Positions 31,559-41,100 of a DNA stretch of 64,000 nt are shown here, one piece after another. The position numbers and the translations under genes are program-made. The DNA lies in contig CBDFIN010000012.1 of assembly GCA_965248135.1 (NCBI GenBank), positions 682,001 through 746,000 on the forward strand, given 5' to 3'. This DNA is from SZUA-100 sp965248135. GTDB taxonomy: Bacteria > Pseudomonadota > Alphaproteobacteria > Rhizobiales > Rhizobiaceae. Position 1 is the stretch's first letter, and every line of letters begins with the position of its first letter. The notes below the pieces were generated by a model. It made no database searches. It worked only from the letters and a program-made list of their open reading frames with translations, and was not told the origin of the DNA.

Positions 31559-33040
31559 ATGGCAGTTCAACCCGGCATCAGGTTTGACAATACGTATTTT
31601 GATCAGCTGAAAGGGCTATATGTCCCCTGGAAGGGTGAAAACGTGCCTCAACCAGCCATCGTGCGTTTCAACCTTCAACTTGCCCTTGAATTAGGCTTGA
31701 ATGCAAAGGCACTTGATAGCGATGAGGGGGCCGCCTTTTTTGCCGGCAGCACATTGCCACACGGTGCCGCACCCCTGGCGCAAGTCTATGCCGGCCATCA
31801 GTTCGGCGGGTTTTCGCCCCAGCTTGGTGATGGCCGGGCGCTATTGGTCGGAGAAATCATCGATCGCGCCGGCAATCGTCGTGATATCCATTTAAAAGGG
31901 TCCGGCCGCACACCATTTTCCCGCGGTGGCGATGGCAAGGCGGTTCTCGGCCCGGTTCTGCGTGAATATCTGATGGCTGAAGCAATGCACGCCTTGGGGG
32001 TGCCGACCACCCGGGCCTTGGCGGCGGTAACCACGGGTGAACAGATTATGCGCGAGAGTGCGCAACCAGGCGCGGTGTTGGCACGGGTGGCATCTAGCCA
32101 TTTGCGGGTTGGAACATTTCAGTTCTTTGCCGCGCGCGGCGAGATGGAAAATCTGCAATTGCTGGCGAATTACACCATTCGTCGCCATTTTCCCGAACTG
32201 GAAAATGCAGAAAATCAATATCTGAAGCTGCTTCGGGTGGTGATTGACCGGCAGGCAAGGCTGATTGCCAGGTGGATGGCGGTCGGCTTCGTCCACGGGG
32301 TCATGAATACCGACAATATGACCATTTCCGGCGAAACCATCGACTATGGCCCTTGCGCCTTCATCGACCATTATGATCCTAAAGCGGTGTTCAGTTCGAT
32401 AGACCACCAGGGTCGTTATGCTTATGGCAATCAGCCGCTGATCGCCCAATGGAACCTTGCGCGGTTTGCCGAAACGCTGCTGGCGCTCATTGGCCCCGAC
32501 GACAGCGATAACGCGGTCAGGCTGGCCACCCTTGAAATTGACGCGGTTCCATCGCTCTACCGCAAATACTGGCTTAAAGAGATGCGAGCCAAGCTTGGTC
32601 TGCTTAAGCATGAAGAGAATGATTTGAGGCTGGTGGATGAATTGTATGCGGCAAATGACGGCCAGCATGTCGACTTCACCTTGCTATTTAGGCGCTTGGC
32701 CGATGTGCTGCGTGGGCAAGCCGATCCTTTGCGCGCCCTTTTTGACGATCCCTCCGCTATCGACGATTGGTTGGAAAATTGGCTGGTGCGGTTGACCCGC
32801 GAGAACAGAGAAAGTTCCGAAATTGCCGGCCATATGGACAAGGTCAATCCGGTCTATATTCCGCGTAATCACCTGGTGGAAGAAGCCATTGAGGCGGCCA
32901 TAAAGGAGGCGGATTTCGGCCCCTTCGATAATCTGTTGAATGTTTTGAGCAATCCGTATGAAAACCGTGACGGCCAGGAGGCCTATGAAACCCCTGCGCC
33001 AGAAGATTTTGGCAAATACACGACCTATTGCGGCACTTGA
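31559..33040 (+). CDS. selO: SelO family protein adenylyltransferase (YdiU)
   Basis: Pseudokinase-fold enzyme that AMPylates proteins on Ser/Thr/Tyr, linked to oxidative stress response. The 493-residue protein shows family motifs AGHQFGGFSPQLGDGRALLVGE, HLKGSGRTPFSRGGDGKAVLGP (nucleotide-binding lysine), SHLRVGTFQFFAARG, and NTDNMTISGETIDYGPCAF with the metal-binding Asn and Asp. The C-terminal YCGT-stop retains a cysteine where vertebrate SelO has selenocysteine. It stands alone, with repeats upstream. The start at 31559 gives the expected N-terminus. Confidence 0.94.
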   Translation: MAVQPGIRFDNTYFDQLKGLYVPWKGENVPQPAIVRFNLQLALELGLNAKALDSDEGAAFFAGSTLPHGAAPLAQVYAGHQFGGFSPQLGDGRALLVGEIIDRAGNRRDIHLKGSGRTPFSRGGDGKAVLGPVLREYLMAEAMHALGVPTTRALAAVTTGEQIMRESAQPGAVLARVASSHLRVGTFQFFAARGEMENLQLLANYTIRRHFPELENAENQYLKLLRVVIDRQARLIARWMAVGFVHGVMNTDNMTISGETIDYGPCAFIDHYDPKAVFSSIDHQGRYAYGNQPLIAQWNLARFAETLLALIGPDDSDNAVRLATLEIDAVPSLYRKYWLKEMRAKLGLLKHEENDLRLVDELYAANDGQHVDFTLLFRRLADVLRGQADPLRALFDDPSAIDDWLENWLVRLTRENRESSEIAGHMDKVNPVYIPRNHLVEEAIEAAIKEADFGPFDNLLNVLSNPYENRDGQEAYETPAPEDFGKYTTYCGT

Positions 33041-33150
33041 AGGGTGGCTGGGTGAGCGGCCGGTGGTTCGGTTGTGACGGGAAGTGGGAACATAGCGACT
33101 TTTGGCCAGCCGTTTTGCATGTCAGTTGAAGAGCAACTGCCACCGCGAGG

Positions 33151-33402
33151 TCAAAACCGCTCACCAAAGAGGCGGTAGCACCAGAACGCCTCTTCGTTTT
33201 CGATCGCGCGATTGAGTCGGGCGGGTGAGAACCCTGTTGCGCGGCGCACAGCGCGGCCCATATGCGACTGGTCGGCATAGCCCGCGTCGATGGCAATCTC
33301 GGAAAGGGGCCCACCGGCGCTGTTCTGCGCAACATGGCGCAGAAGGCAAATGACGTGGATATCACACTCGATATCTGGTCCGATATGCCGCATGATTTTC
33401 AT
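33151..33402 (-). pseudogene. AraC-family regulator, C-terminal remnant
   Basis: The last 60 residues match an AraC/XylS helix-turn-helix domain, PLSEIAIDAGYADQSHMGRAVRRATGFSPARLNRA, including the second helix-turn-helix. Only 83 codons are open; AraC proteins are normally about 250-300 residues, and no ligand-binding domain is found upstream in any minus-strand frame to 33560. The stretch 33403-33676 contains a fragment of the GC-rich repeat family, so the 5' part seems lost. Confidence 0.65.
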
Positions 33403-33545
33403 ATCTACGGTAGCCAGAAAGCGTCATCGACGGTGGCCCTGAGAAGAATTTCAGAGGCCATTGGAACTCGCGTTGCAGGTGGTTGTTCACAGTTTTCTGC
33501 CCCAAAATAGCTAAACGAGCAAAACATGATTCTGCCATTTGTTTT

Positions 33546-33582
33546 TCGCTCACGGCCATTTTGGGCGCTGCCCGGGCCTCAG
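33546..33582. repeat. Fragment of GC-rich dispersed repeat family
   Basis: Contains TTCGCTCACGGC and GGGCGCTGCCCGGGCCTC, the core also found in the full copies at 37745, 41482, 50578 and 62173, but with flanking parts missing. Confidence 0.5.
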
Positions 33583-33676
33583 CGGATGACGATCGCGTAG
33601 GTTGATCTTTGTTGCAGTTGATATAATAACAGGTGAACGGGACTTTGTTGCCGTTTGGATTTTCAACAAGTAGACG

Positions 33677-34636
33677 CTATCTCAGTTTGGCTAACAAACT
33701 ATTCAGCAGGCGAAAGAAGCCCTCAGCGTCGGCGTTAATTGCAACTTCGGTATGGCACCCTTTTCCTGCGATATTCCAAATATCGTGAACGGTTCGGCCA
33801 AAACTGAGCCCTGAATTGGTTTCAACATCCACACGCATCTTACGTGTCTCAAAGAGTTCGGGATGAAGGAGCCAAGCTACTGTGCAAGGATCATGTAAGG
33901 CAGAACCATCTAAACCATAGCGGTCTCGATAGACTTTCTCGAAGAAAACGGACATTTCTGCAAACACACGGCCTGAATCGTTTCCAATGTTCCGCATCGC
34001 CTCAACCCTGGCAGGGGTCGCTATAACCTGATGCGTCACATTTAAACCAAACATCGTCTTGGGAATGTCAGAATTTAATATGATTTGAGCTGCGTGGGGA
34101 TCGCAGAGCATGTTAAACTCAGCCGCAGGACTGTCGTTTCCATAGTCAGTAGAACCTCCCATGAAAACAATGCGCTCTATATTCGAAGCGACGTCTGGAG
34201 CCATGCGTAGCATGACAGCAAGATTGGTGAGTGGGCCAGATGCCACAATGATAATTTTCCGTTGTGAGCTTCTCAGTGTCTCGATCAGGTAAGACACAGC
34301 ATCCAAGTTTTGCGCAATGCTTGTAGGCGGCCCAATCTCCGGAGCTTCAAGACCCGTTTTTCCATGGTACTGTGAGGCGTTTACCGGCGTCCCAAGCAAG
34401 GCGCGATCGATCCCCGGATATACTGCAATATCAACACCGAGCCAATCAAGAACTCTAAGTGCATTCGTCGTTGTGTGGGACAATCCCACATTTCCGTAGC
34501 TTGTCGTGATGCCCAAGATTTCCAGCTCATCGGAAGCGACAGCCATTGCCAGCGAAAACGCATCGTCGATGCCTGGATCACAATCCATAATAATAGGCAA
34601 GCTCAAATCAGCTACTCCGGCAATACCAAGGGACAT
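33677..34636 (-). CDS. Nucleoside hydrolase (IunH family)
   Basis: Hydrolyses the N-glycosidic bond of ribonucleosides to base plus ribose. The calcium-binding signature IIMDCDPGIDDAFSLAMA is at the N-terminus, with ASGPLTNLAVMLR, FMGGSTDYGNDSPAAEFNMLCDPHAAQ and the late HDPCTVAWLLHPELF. I start at ATG 34636, 32 nt after the upstream gene; a frame back to 34729 would overlap that gene and lacks family similarity. About 319 residues, normal length. It forms a putative operon with the ATC hydrolase and RidA genes. Substrate specificity (inosine/uridine or other) cannot be read. Confidence 0.88.
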   Translation of the reverse strand: MSLGIAGVADLSLPIIMDCDPGIDDAFSLAMAVASDELEILGITTSYGNVGLSHTTTNALRVLDWLGVDIAVYPGIDRALLGTPVNASQYHGKTGLEAPEIGPPTSIAQNLDAVSYLIETLRSSQRKIIIVASGPLTNLAVMLRMAPDVASNIERIVFMGGSTDYGNDSPAAEFNMLCDPHAAQIILNSDIPKTMFGLNVTHQVIATPARVEAMRNIGNDSGRVFAEMSVFFEKVYRDRYGLDGSALHDPCTVAWLLHPELFETRKMRVDVETNSGLSFGRTVHDIWNIAGKGCHTEVAINADAEGFFRLLNSLLAKLR

Positions 34637-34668
34637 TGCTGTTCCAGCTTTGGCGGCAATCTTCCAAT

Positions 34669-35154
34669 TTACGAAACGGATTTCTCTGTGATTTTCGTCA
34701 AACAGCACCCTTCTTTGCCCGGAGACCATAGTTCGAGCTGAAAATCAAAGCCTGCGGCCTCAAGGGCGGCTTCGTCCCAGGCCGAGGCACAATAGAGCAA
34801 CGTGCAAATTTCTTCATCGCTGCAGCCTGCCTCCACCCATGCCTGCTTTAATGGGCAGGTCATGTTTTGGAACTCGAGGCAAGTGCCGGAAAGCTGTCTG
34901 ATATCGGTTGAATAGCTCACACCGTTATCGGGAGTTTTTGCATAGCACTCGGCCATGCCGGCAAAATTGCGCGGGCCAAGATGCGCCAATGCCTTGCCCA
35001 CCGCCGTGCCGCGCGCGTGGCTGGCGCAGCGCATCACGCTAACGGCTTCGCTCTCACCATAGCGTTTTGACAGTTCTCGAAATATTTCGAGGTAAACTCT
35101 GCCACGTTCTTTAATGGCATCGCTTAATAGAGAATTATATGGATGCTGGTTCAT
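34669..35154 (-). CDS. L-2-amino-thiazoline-4-carboxylate hydrolase family protein
   Basis: A 161-residue protein of the ATC hydrolase family (PF14196), named for an enzyme that opens L-2-amino-thiazoline-4-carboxylate to S-carbamoyl-cysteine. Family features are MTCPLKQAWVEAGCSDEEICTLLYCASAWDEAALEAAGFDF and the final WSPGKEGCCLTKI with paired cysteines. The start overlaps the end of the ridA gene by 4 nt, so the two are coupled. The real substrate in this operon, beside a nucleoside hydrolase and a Rid protein, is unknown. Confidence 0.8.
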   Translation of the reverse strand: MNQHPYNSLLSDAIKERGRVYLEIFRELSKRYGESEAVSVMRCASHARGTAVGKALAHLGPRNFAGMAECYAKTPDNGVSYSTDIRQLSGTCLEFQNMTCPLKQAWVEAGCSDEEICTLLYCASAWDEAALEAAGFDFQLELWSPGKEGCCLTKITEKSVS

Positions 35155-35537
35155 TGGACCGCCACCGCTTCTATTTCAAGCAGCCAATCTTCGTCAAAGA
35201 TCCCGGCAATAATGACCGTGAGAGCCGGTTGGAATTCACCAAGCACCTGGCGCCGTATTTCAGAGTTTTCTCGCCGGTATTTGCGATCAGCAAGATAGGT
35301 CGTATGCCGGGCAATATTGCCAAGGCCCAAGCCCGCCTCCTGTAACTGGGCCTCAACATTCGCCCATGCCTGTTCTGCCTGTCCTGCAAACGTATCAGGC
35401 ACAGTGCCGTCTTGCCTGACCGGGATTTGTCCGCTCACATATACGGTCCGCTTATGGGCGGACACCGCAACAGCTTGCCAATAGCCACTTTTTAAATCAT
35501 GCGCTCCCGAAGCGTTAATATGTTGTATTTCCACCAC
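35151..35537 (-). CDS. RidA family protein
   Basis: A 128-residue YjgF/YER057c/UK114-type protein; the founding member RidA deaminates reactive enamine/imine intermediates. The family pattern VSAHKRTVYVSGQIPVRQDGTVPDTFAGQAEQAWANVEAQLQEAG is clear. The conserved arginine of RidA subfamily (usually near residue 105 in a R..VEV context) is not obvious; the C-terminus reads DEDWLLEIEAVAVQ, so it belongs to another Rid subfamily and may not deaminate imines. It is first in a three-gene minus-strand operon, divergent from the LysR-type gene. Confidence 0.85.
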   Translation of the reverse strand: MVEIQHINASGAHDLKSGYWQAVAVSAHKRTVYVSGQIPVRQDGTVPDTFAGQAEQAWANVEAQLQEAGLGLGNIARHTTYLADRKYRRENSEIRRQVLGEFQPALTVIIAGIFDEDWLLEIEAVAVQ

Positions 35538-35683
35538 GTTTTCCTCAGACTATTTGATCTTGACCGGAAATTACCGGCTGGACCCGCAATCACACAAACC
35601 AAAAAACCTCTGTCACAGGGATAGAAATACTGAGCCTTCACGCAGCGCATTTATTGTATGATTGCGTAACAAGGAGAAATAAG

Positions 35684-36289
35684 ATGACTTACCGCCTTCC
35701 CTCGTTGAACACTTTGCGTGCATTCGAAGCGGCAGCGCGCCACTTGAGTTTCAAGATGGCCGCCAGTGAGCTTGGTGTTACAGCGGGCGCCATTAGCCAA
35801 CAAGTCAAGAAGTTGGAGGGCTCTTTGGGTGTGACCTTGTTCCGCCGATTGCCACAGGGATTGCTGTTGACGCAACAGGGTGAGACCTATTTGCCCCGGA
35901 TCACCAGGACCTTTAAAGACTTGACCGAAGCCACCGAAGCAATCGCACCTGAAATGAACGGCAAGAAATTCAATGTCGGAATTTGCTCAAAAGCTAAAAC
36001 TGTTTTACCGCCAAATTGGCCAAACCACAGCGACAATCTGCAACCCTATGTGCGAAATGTCATCCAAACGACCGATGTTGAGAAGGTCAGAACCAATGAG
36101 ATCGACTGTTTGATTCGACAAGGCGGCGGCCCCTATGGAAATCTTGCTCTGACTAGGATTCCCAGTTCGACAAGCACAAAGGAACATCCAGACGACTTGC
36201 ATTTTATTTGCAAACCCGGTCTTGCAGATTGCCGGCAATCCAAAGCCATTTTGGAAAATCTGATTGAATACACAGGTTCAGATTTATAG
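35684..36289 (+). CDS. LysR-type regulator, GcvA-like, shortened
   Basis: The N-terminal 65 residues are a typical GcvA-type winged helix (LPSLNTLRAFEAAARHLSFKMAASELGVTAGAISQQVKKLEGSLGVTLFRR). AAGGAG stands 7 nt before ATG 35684. The whole protein is 201 residues instead of about 300: the effector-binding domain is cut down and ends in LENLIEYTGSDL, so an internal deletion is likely. It is divergent from the ridA operon and was probably its regulator; in its present form it may bind DNA without normal ligand control. Confidence 0.7.
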   Translation: MTYRLPSLNTLRAFEAAARHLSFKMAASELGVTAGAISQQVKKLEGSLGVTLFRRLPQGLLLTQQGETYLPRITRTFKDLTEATEAIAPEMNGKKFNVGICSKAKTVLPPNWPNHSDNLQPYVRNVIQTTDVEKVRTNEIDCLIRQGGGPYGNLALTRIPSSTSTKEHPDDLHFICKPGLADCRQSKAILENLIEYTGSDL

Positions 36290-36346
36290 CATTCGTTTGG
36301 GTTGCCTTGTGCGGTCTCTTTGAGACATGCTTGCAAATATCGCTTC

Positions 36347-36515
36347 CTAGTGGTCTGGCCGAAACGCTTGAATCCCTTTTCAGCACGTTCTTTTTCAAGC
36401 GTTTTGGCCACAAAGACCACTAGCAACTTATTGAATTCTAGTGGTTCTTATGATTCCAACATTTGCCATAAGTACGAGCCGCTGGCGGATGCAAATGTTG
36501 GCACAGAACCATTAT
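36347..36515. repeat. Dual-hairpin dispersed repeat, copy 3
   Basis: The first 156 bp are identical to the copy at 5764, 30.6 kb away; only the final bases differ (CACTAG there, CATTAT here), so the last boundary is damaged. Hairpins are 36347-36423 and 36438-36515. Confidence 0.9.
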
Positions 36516-36553
36516 ACCATGGGAAATTTCACCTTTTGATGTGTGCTGGCTAT

Positions 36554-36755
36554 CACGGCGATCGCTTGAAAGAAAGTTTATCCGCATGGCGCCCGAGTGG
36601 AGGGATTTTTGAAGAAAAATCTCGGGAATTCGGGTCAGCCCTGAGCATTGCTCATGTGAGGACGGTGATTGAGGCGCAAAAAGCGCCGCAAAGAACCGCC
36701 CGCAGCGGAGCAAACTAACAAAATACGTGCAAATCGCTTTCAAGCGATTGCCGTG
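36554..36755. mobile_element. 202-bp MITE-like insertion with 19-bp inverted ends
   Basis: The ends CACGGCGATCGCTTGAAAG (36554-36572) and CTTTCAAGCGATTGCCGTG (36737-36755) are inverted repeats with one mismatch. Directly outside them the 10-mer TGCTGGCTAT occurs at 36544-36553 and again at 36756-36765, as expected for a target-site duplication. The inside has no gene but a GC-rich part with AAAAGCGCCGCAAAG. No transposase is in the window. The gap 36290-36844 contains only this element and copy 3 of the dual-hairpin repeat. Confidence 0.7.
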
Positions 36756-36844
36756 TGCTGGCTATTGTTCTTTGTTGTCCATTGACACACCAAACCTCCC
36801 CGACATCTTGATGCCAGCGAGGCGCTGCAATGGAGTTGTTGACC

Positions 36845-37294
36845 CTATGATGGAAGCGGCTCCAGATTGACCAAGGAACCTGGTTGCGACAGGACACGTC
36901 TTAATTCTTCGGGAATGGGACGTGATTGAATATTTCCATCTTCCTGGATTTTGGCATAAATGCGAATTGCCCGGCCTTCGCAAACCGTTTTACCTGTCGA
37001 CGCAATAAGTGCCTTGCAATCCCAATGCACGGTGGATTTGGTCATTTTCACCAATTGGATAATTGTTCGGACTTTGTCACCATAAGCCGCTGGTCCAACA
37101 AACTTGAAATGCACATCACCCATCACGAAGGCACTTCGGCTCTCAGCAATCATCTTGTTGGTAGGAAAGCCAATCACACGTAGAAGCTCATGTTCAGTGT
37201 CATTGAACCATGCTAGCATTAGAGGAAAATAGACCAATCCAAACGGATCAGACTCACCCCAATTCACCGTCAATTCTCGCGAGTACAATAACAT
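36845..37294 (-). CDS. Acyl-CoA thioesterase, hotdog (4HBT) fold
   Basis: A 149-residue protein of the 4-hydroxybenzoyl-CoA thioesterase type. The active-site-like motif WGESDPFGLVYFPLMLAWFNDTEHELL corresponds to the family D-x-D-x-x-G-x-V-Y/F block, with Asp in SDPFG. I start at ATG 37294, where GAGG lies 6 nt upstream; the longer frame to 37342 has no such site. Single gene between the MITE-like element and tRNA-His. Substrate unknown. Confidence 0.8.
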   Translation of the reverse strand: MLLYSRELTVNWGESDPFGLVYFPLMLAWFNDTEHELLRVIGFPTNKMIAESRSAFVMGDVHFKFVGPAAYGDKVRTIIQLVKMTKSTVHWDCKALIASTGKTVCEGRAIRIYAKIQEDGNIQSRPIPEELRRVLSQPGSLVNLEPLPS

Positions 37295-37538
37295 CGTTGA
37301 CCTCAACTCGAGACATACAATTGGTCTAACTACCAGCAACACTCCATCGCCTCAATCGCTGATGACCTGATATTTTTTATTTTTCGCTGGCAGGGTGCGT
37401 CTGGATGTTGTTGTGCTTCTCCTTCACTGCCACCAACGCTGCCTCAAGGCTTTCCACAATGCCGGTTAGCCGCCTATGATTAATACCAAAGGAACTCGAT
37501 AGGTCAAAACCGTCAAAATGCGGACCCATTGAAGTAAA

Positions 37539-37615
37539 TGGTACGACTGGAAGGTTTCGAACCTTCGACCTCTGGCTCCACAAACCAGCGCTCTAACCAG
37601 CTGAGCTACAGTCGC
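37539..37615 (-). tRNA. tRNA-His (GTG)
   Basis: A complete cloverleaf on the minus strand: acceptor GCGACTG paired with CAGTCGT (G1-U72 wobble), D arm GCTCAGCTGGTTAGAGC, anticodon arm CTGGT-TTGTGGA-GCCAG with anticodon GTG, T arm GAAGGTTCGAAACCTTC, discriminator A73 and encoded CCA (37539-37541). There is no encoded G at -1 (the base is T), which with A73 is the unusual alphaproteobacterial form of tRNA-His. Confidence 0.97.
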
Positions 37616-37744
37616 ACAAGACGCTTAGGGGTCTCATGCGTATAATTCAGACGTGCAAGACCCTTTTTCCAAGCAGAGTTGAAATACGGCCAATGGCAAA
37701 TGATTGCAAGGGTCGATAAATAGTTTTCGTCACTCACTGTCATA

Positions 37745-37890
37745 TATATAACTGGACACCTTCAAAATGATTCGATCAGTACTCTTTTCGCTCACGGCGG
37801 GCGCTGCCCGGGCCTCCACTGGGGCGGCGCAAAGGCGCCGCTCGGTTCCGTCCGCAAATTGACTTCACCAATTTGTACGCAGGGCTTTAA
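37745..37890. repeat. GC-rich dispersed repeat, copy 1
   Basis: Starts ATATAACTGGACACCTTC, continues AAAATGATTCGATCAGTACT, TTCGCTCACGGCGGGCGC, GCCCGGGCCTCC and the hairpin GGCGGCGCAAAGGCGCC. Related copies are at 41482, 50578 (inverted) and 62173. It fills part of the gene-free stretch 37616-38102; the rest of that stretch is the upstream region of pdhS, where I see no further gene. Confidence 0.8.
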
Positions 37891-38102
37891 CCGCTCCTGA
37901 TAGCGGCATTATAATAAAGTAATCCCGCTACAGGTGTGGCGCAAACGCCAATCCGCCGCGCCATTAACCGTGACTGCGATTTACCGGGTCCGGTCGCAGA
38001 CTCATCGTAAAAAATCGGTTAGAAAGCCGTATTAACGATCTGTTAAGGAAGTTCTTCGGCTCAAGACCATCGCATTATACGGTTTGCCGGGATGTTATAA
38101 TT

Positions 38103-41100
38103 GTGAGTGAATATATGACGCGTTATCCTTATCTCGACTTGTCCGTTTTGCCCGGGATCGGCGAACTTGTTGTATCCGCCCGTGCAGCAATTATCATAAC
38201 GCCCGATCTCGATCAATTGTATTGGGCCAATGGCGAAGGAATGGGCCTTCTCGGCACCAGCAAGATCGGCCCGGCCCTTGAGGGCCGCTTCACCATTGGC
38301 GAGGCCGCCAGGCGGCAAATCATCGGTGCCATAGACAGGCTGGAAGATGCCACCACGGTCAATTCATCACTGCGGATACGGCAGGGATTTTTGAGCAAAA
38401 TTATCGGTTTCCGCGTCTCCAAGGTAGAGCTGCCGGATGGCGAAGTGGCGGTACTGCTTGCCACCGAGCCATTACACGGACGTGCCCATACAAAGGCGAA
38501 TATGGCTGCCAAGGCCGTCTCAAGCCTTGACGGTTTGGGGCATGTTTCAGCTGTCCTGGAAGCCGATGGTACCATCTTGGGCATGTCCAGGGGATTTCAG
38601 AGCCTCGATCTCGATCCGGCGGTTCTGGCCGGGCTCGTGGAAGAGGTTGCCAGCGAGGATGACAGGCTGGTCAAGCGGTTGATTAAAACGGACCATGCCA
38701 CCATGGCCGCCGGTATCGCCCGGATAAACGACGATCCGGCTATGCACTTGCTCATTCTTGCCAGGGAGCAGGATGAGGCAGCGGTGCCGCAATCTCCTTC
38801 TGATGGCGATGAAGCAGGCGAACTAAAACCGGAACTGACGCCAAATGAAAACCAACCTCAACCGGCCAATGACGCTGAGACGGACATGGCGGTGCTGCCG
38901 CCAGTGTCCTCATTGCGCCAGCCATCGTTAAGCACCGGTGATGACGTCGAGGCAATCGACGGCGATATCATTGATGAACCAAAACTAACCGATGTCAGCG
39001 AGGGCAACATGTCGGAAGAAATGGACCGGCCTGATACACCCGGCGAGCCAATTAAACTTGTTTCTGGGGCCGAAGGGGTTGGTGATATTGCCGATGCAGA
39101 TTTGCCCGAAGAGCGGGAAGATGAAAGTAAGCAGCCATTCAAGTTCGATGCTTCGCAAGGGCCAGTGCGGTTCGCATGGCGCATGAATGCCAAGCAGAAA
39201 TTTACCAGTGTAACCGCGGACCTTGCCCGGGTTGTCGGCCCTGTGGCGGCGAATATCGAGGGACTTCGTTGGCGCAAGGTGGCAAAGCGGCTTGGGCTTG
39301 ATCAAGACAAATCCATCAAAAAGGCACTGACCCGGCAGGATACCTGGTCGGGAAAGACCGTGCTATGGCCGGTTCAGGAAACCGAATTGCTGGTGCCGGT
39401 TGATTTGGCCGGGCTTCCCGCTTTCTCCAAAAAACGCAAGTTTGGCGGGTATCACGGATTTGGCAGCATCCGGCCGGCAGATGCCATCGTCGACCCGAAG
39501 GCCACCGGCATGAAGCTGGTGGGTAAGTCGAAAGGCCGGGCAAAAGACGAGGCGGAAGAGCCGATACTGGTTGAAACTGGCGGAGAGGATGACACCCAAT
39601 TAGCCAATCCGGGCGATGGCGAGACCATTGATGAGACCCATGGCGAAGCCAACAATGGTAACGTTGTTGATTTGAATATCCAGCGTGCGAACAAACACAA
39701 TCGCCGGCTTTCTGAGGGCGAACGCGCGGCTTTCGCCAAAATTGGCGACAAGCTGAGCGATGAGCCGACTGGTTCAACGCAGCATGAAGTGAAAGAAGCG
39801 GAAACGGAGACAAAGCGGGCCGAGGAGCTCGATGCAATTCACAAGGAAGCCTACCTGCCCTCAGCCTTCGCCGGCCTGTATGCGAGCCGCGAGAAGGACG
39901 TTGACACCTCAATATTGGCAAAACTGCCAATCGCCGTACTGATATTCAAGGATCACGATCTGCTATTTTGCAACCAGGATTTCACCAATCTGACAGGCTA
40001 TCAAGACATTGACGATCTGCGCAATGACGGAGGAATTGAGACGCTGCTTGGCTCGTCCGATAACGAACAGGATGGCTTTACAAGAATACGTCACAAGCAA
40101 GGCGAGTTTATTACGGTAAAGGCCAATCTTCAAAGCGTGCCGTGGCACGGAAGACGTGTGTTGCTTCTGGCTCTTAAGGAGGAGCAACCGGCAAGCGATG
40201 TTGGTGATCCGAAAAATAATCTGGCTGAGAATGAAGTGGCAAATACCGCATCCGCAATCGGATCTGATATGGCCCAAATTGCCGGTTTTGGCGGCATAAG
40301 CAATGCAGAACTTTCCGGTGTTTTGGACACAGCTACCGATGGTGTTGTGGTGCTGGATGACGGGGGCGAAATCCGCTCAGTCAACAAAGCGGCAGAGGCC
40401 CTGTTCGGCTATTCTGCAGGCGAGGTGAATGGCAAGGATTTCACCCACCTGTTGGCACGGGAAAGTCATCGTACCGCGCGTGACTATCTTGCCGGTCTGA
40501 CCGAGAATACGGTTGCCAGCCTGCTCAATGACGGGCGGGAAATGATTGGCAAGGAAGCCCAGGGTGGTCTTATCCCGTTATTCGTCACTATGGGTCGGCT
40601 GGAGGAGTCACACGGCTTGTGTGCCGTGATGCGCGATATAACCCAGTGGAAGAAAGCTGAAGAGGATCTTGTCGCGGCAAAGCGCCAGGCCGAGCTGGCC
40701 AGCGATCAGAAAACCGAGTTTTTGGCCAAGGTCAGCCATGAAATCCGCACCCCGCTCAATGCTATAATCGGGTTTTCAGAGGTTATGTTGGAAGAGCGCT
40801 TCGGTAAGATTCCCATTGATCGCTACCGGGAATATCTGCGCGATATCAACCGCTCCGGCACCCATGTGCTGGAGCTGGTCAATGATCTTCTTGATATTTC
40901 GAAGATTGAGGCCGGAAAACTGGAACTGGATTTCAGCGAGGTGAAGATGAATGATATTATCGCCGAGGGCGTGGCGCTTTCGCAACCTCAGGCAAACCGT
41001 GACCAGATCATCATTCGCACCAGTCTTTCAGGCGCCGTACCACCTGTGGTAGCCGATCCGCGCAGCATCCGGCAGATCATTCTCAATCTCGTCTCCAACG

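Noticed and set aside
33362..33559. 65-codon minus-strand frame as N-terminus of the AraC remnant
   Set aside because: Different frame from the helix-turn-helix piece and no similarity to an AraC ligand domain; the overlap is likely chance.
37377..37583. Small minus-strand ORF of 68 codons
   Set aside because: It runs into the tRNA-His gene and has no family features.
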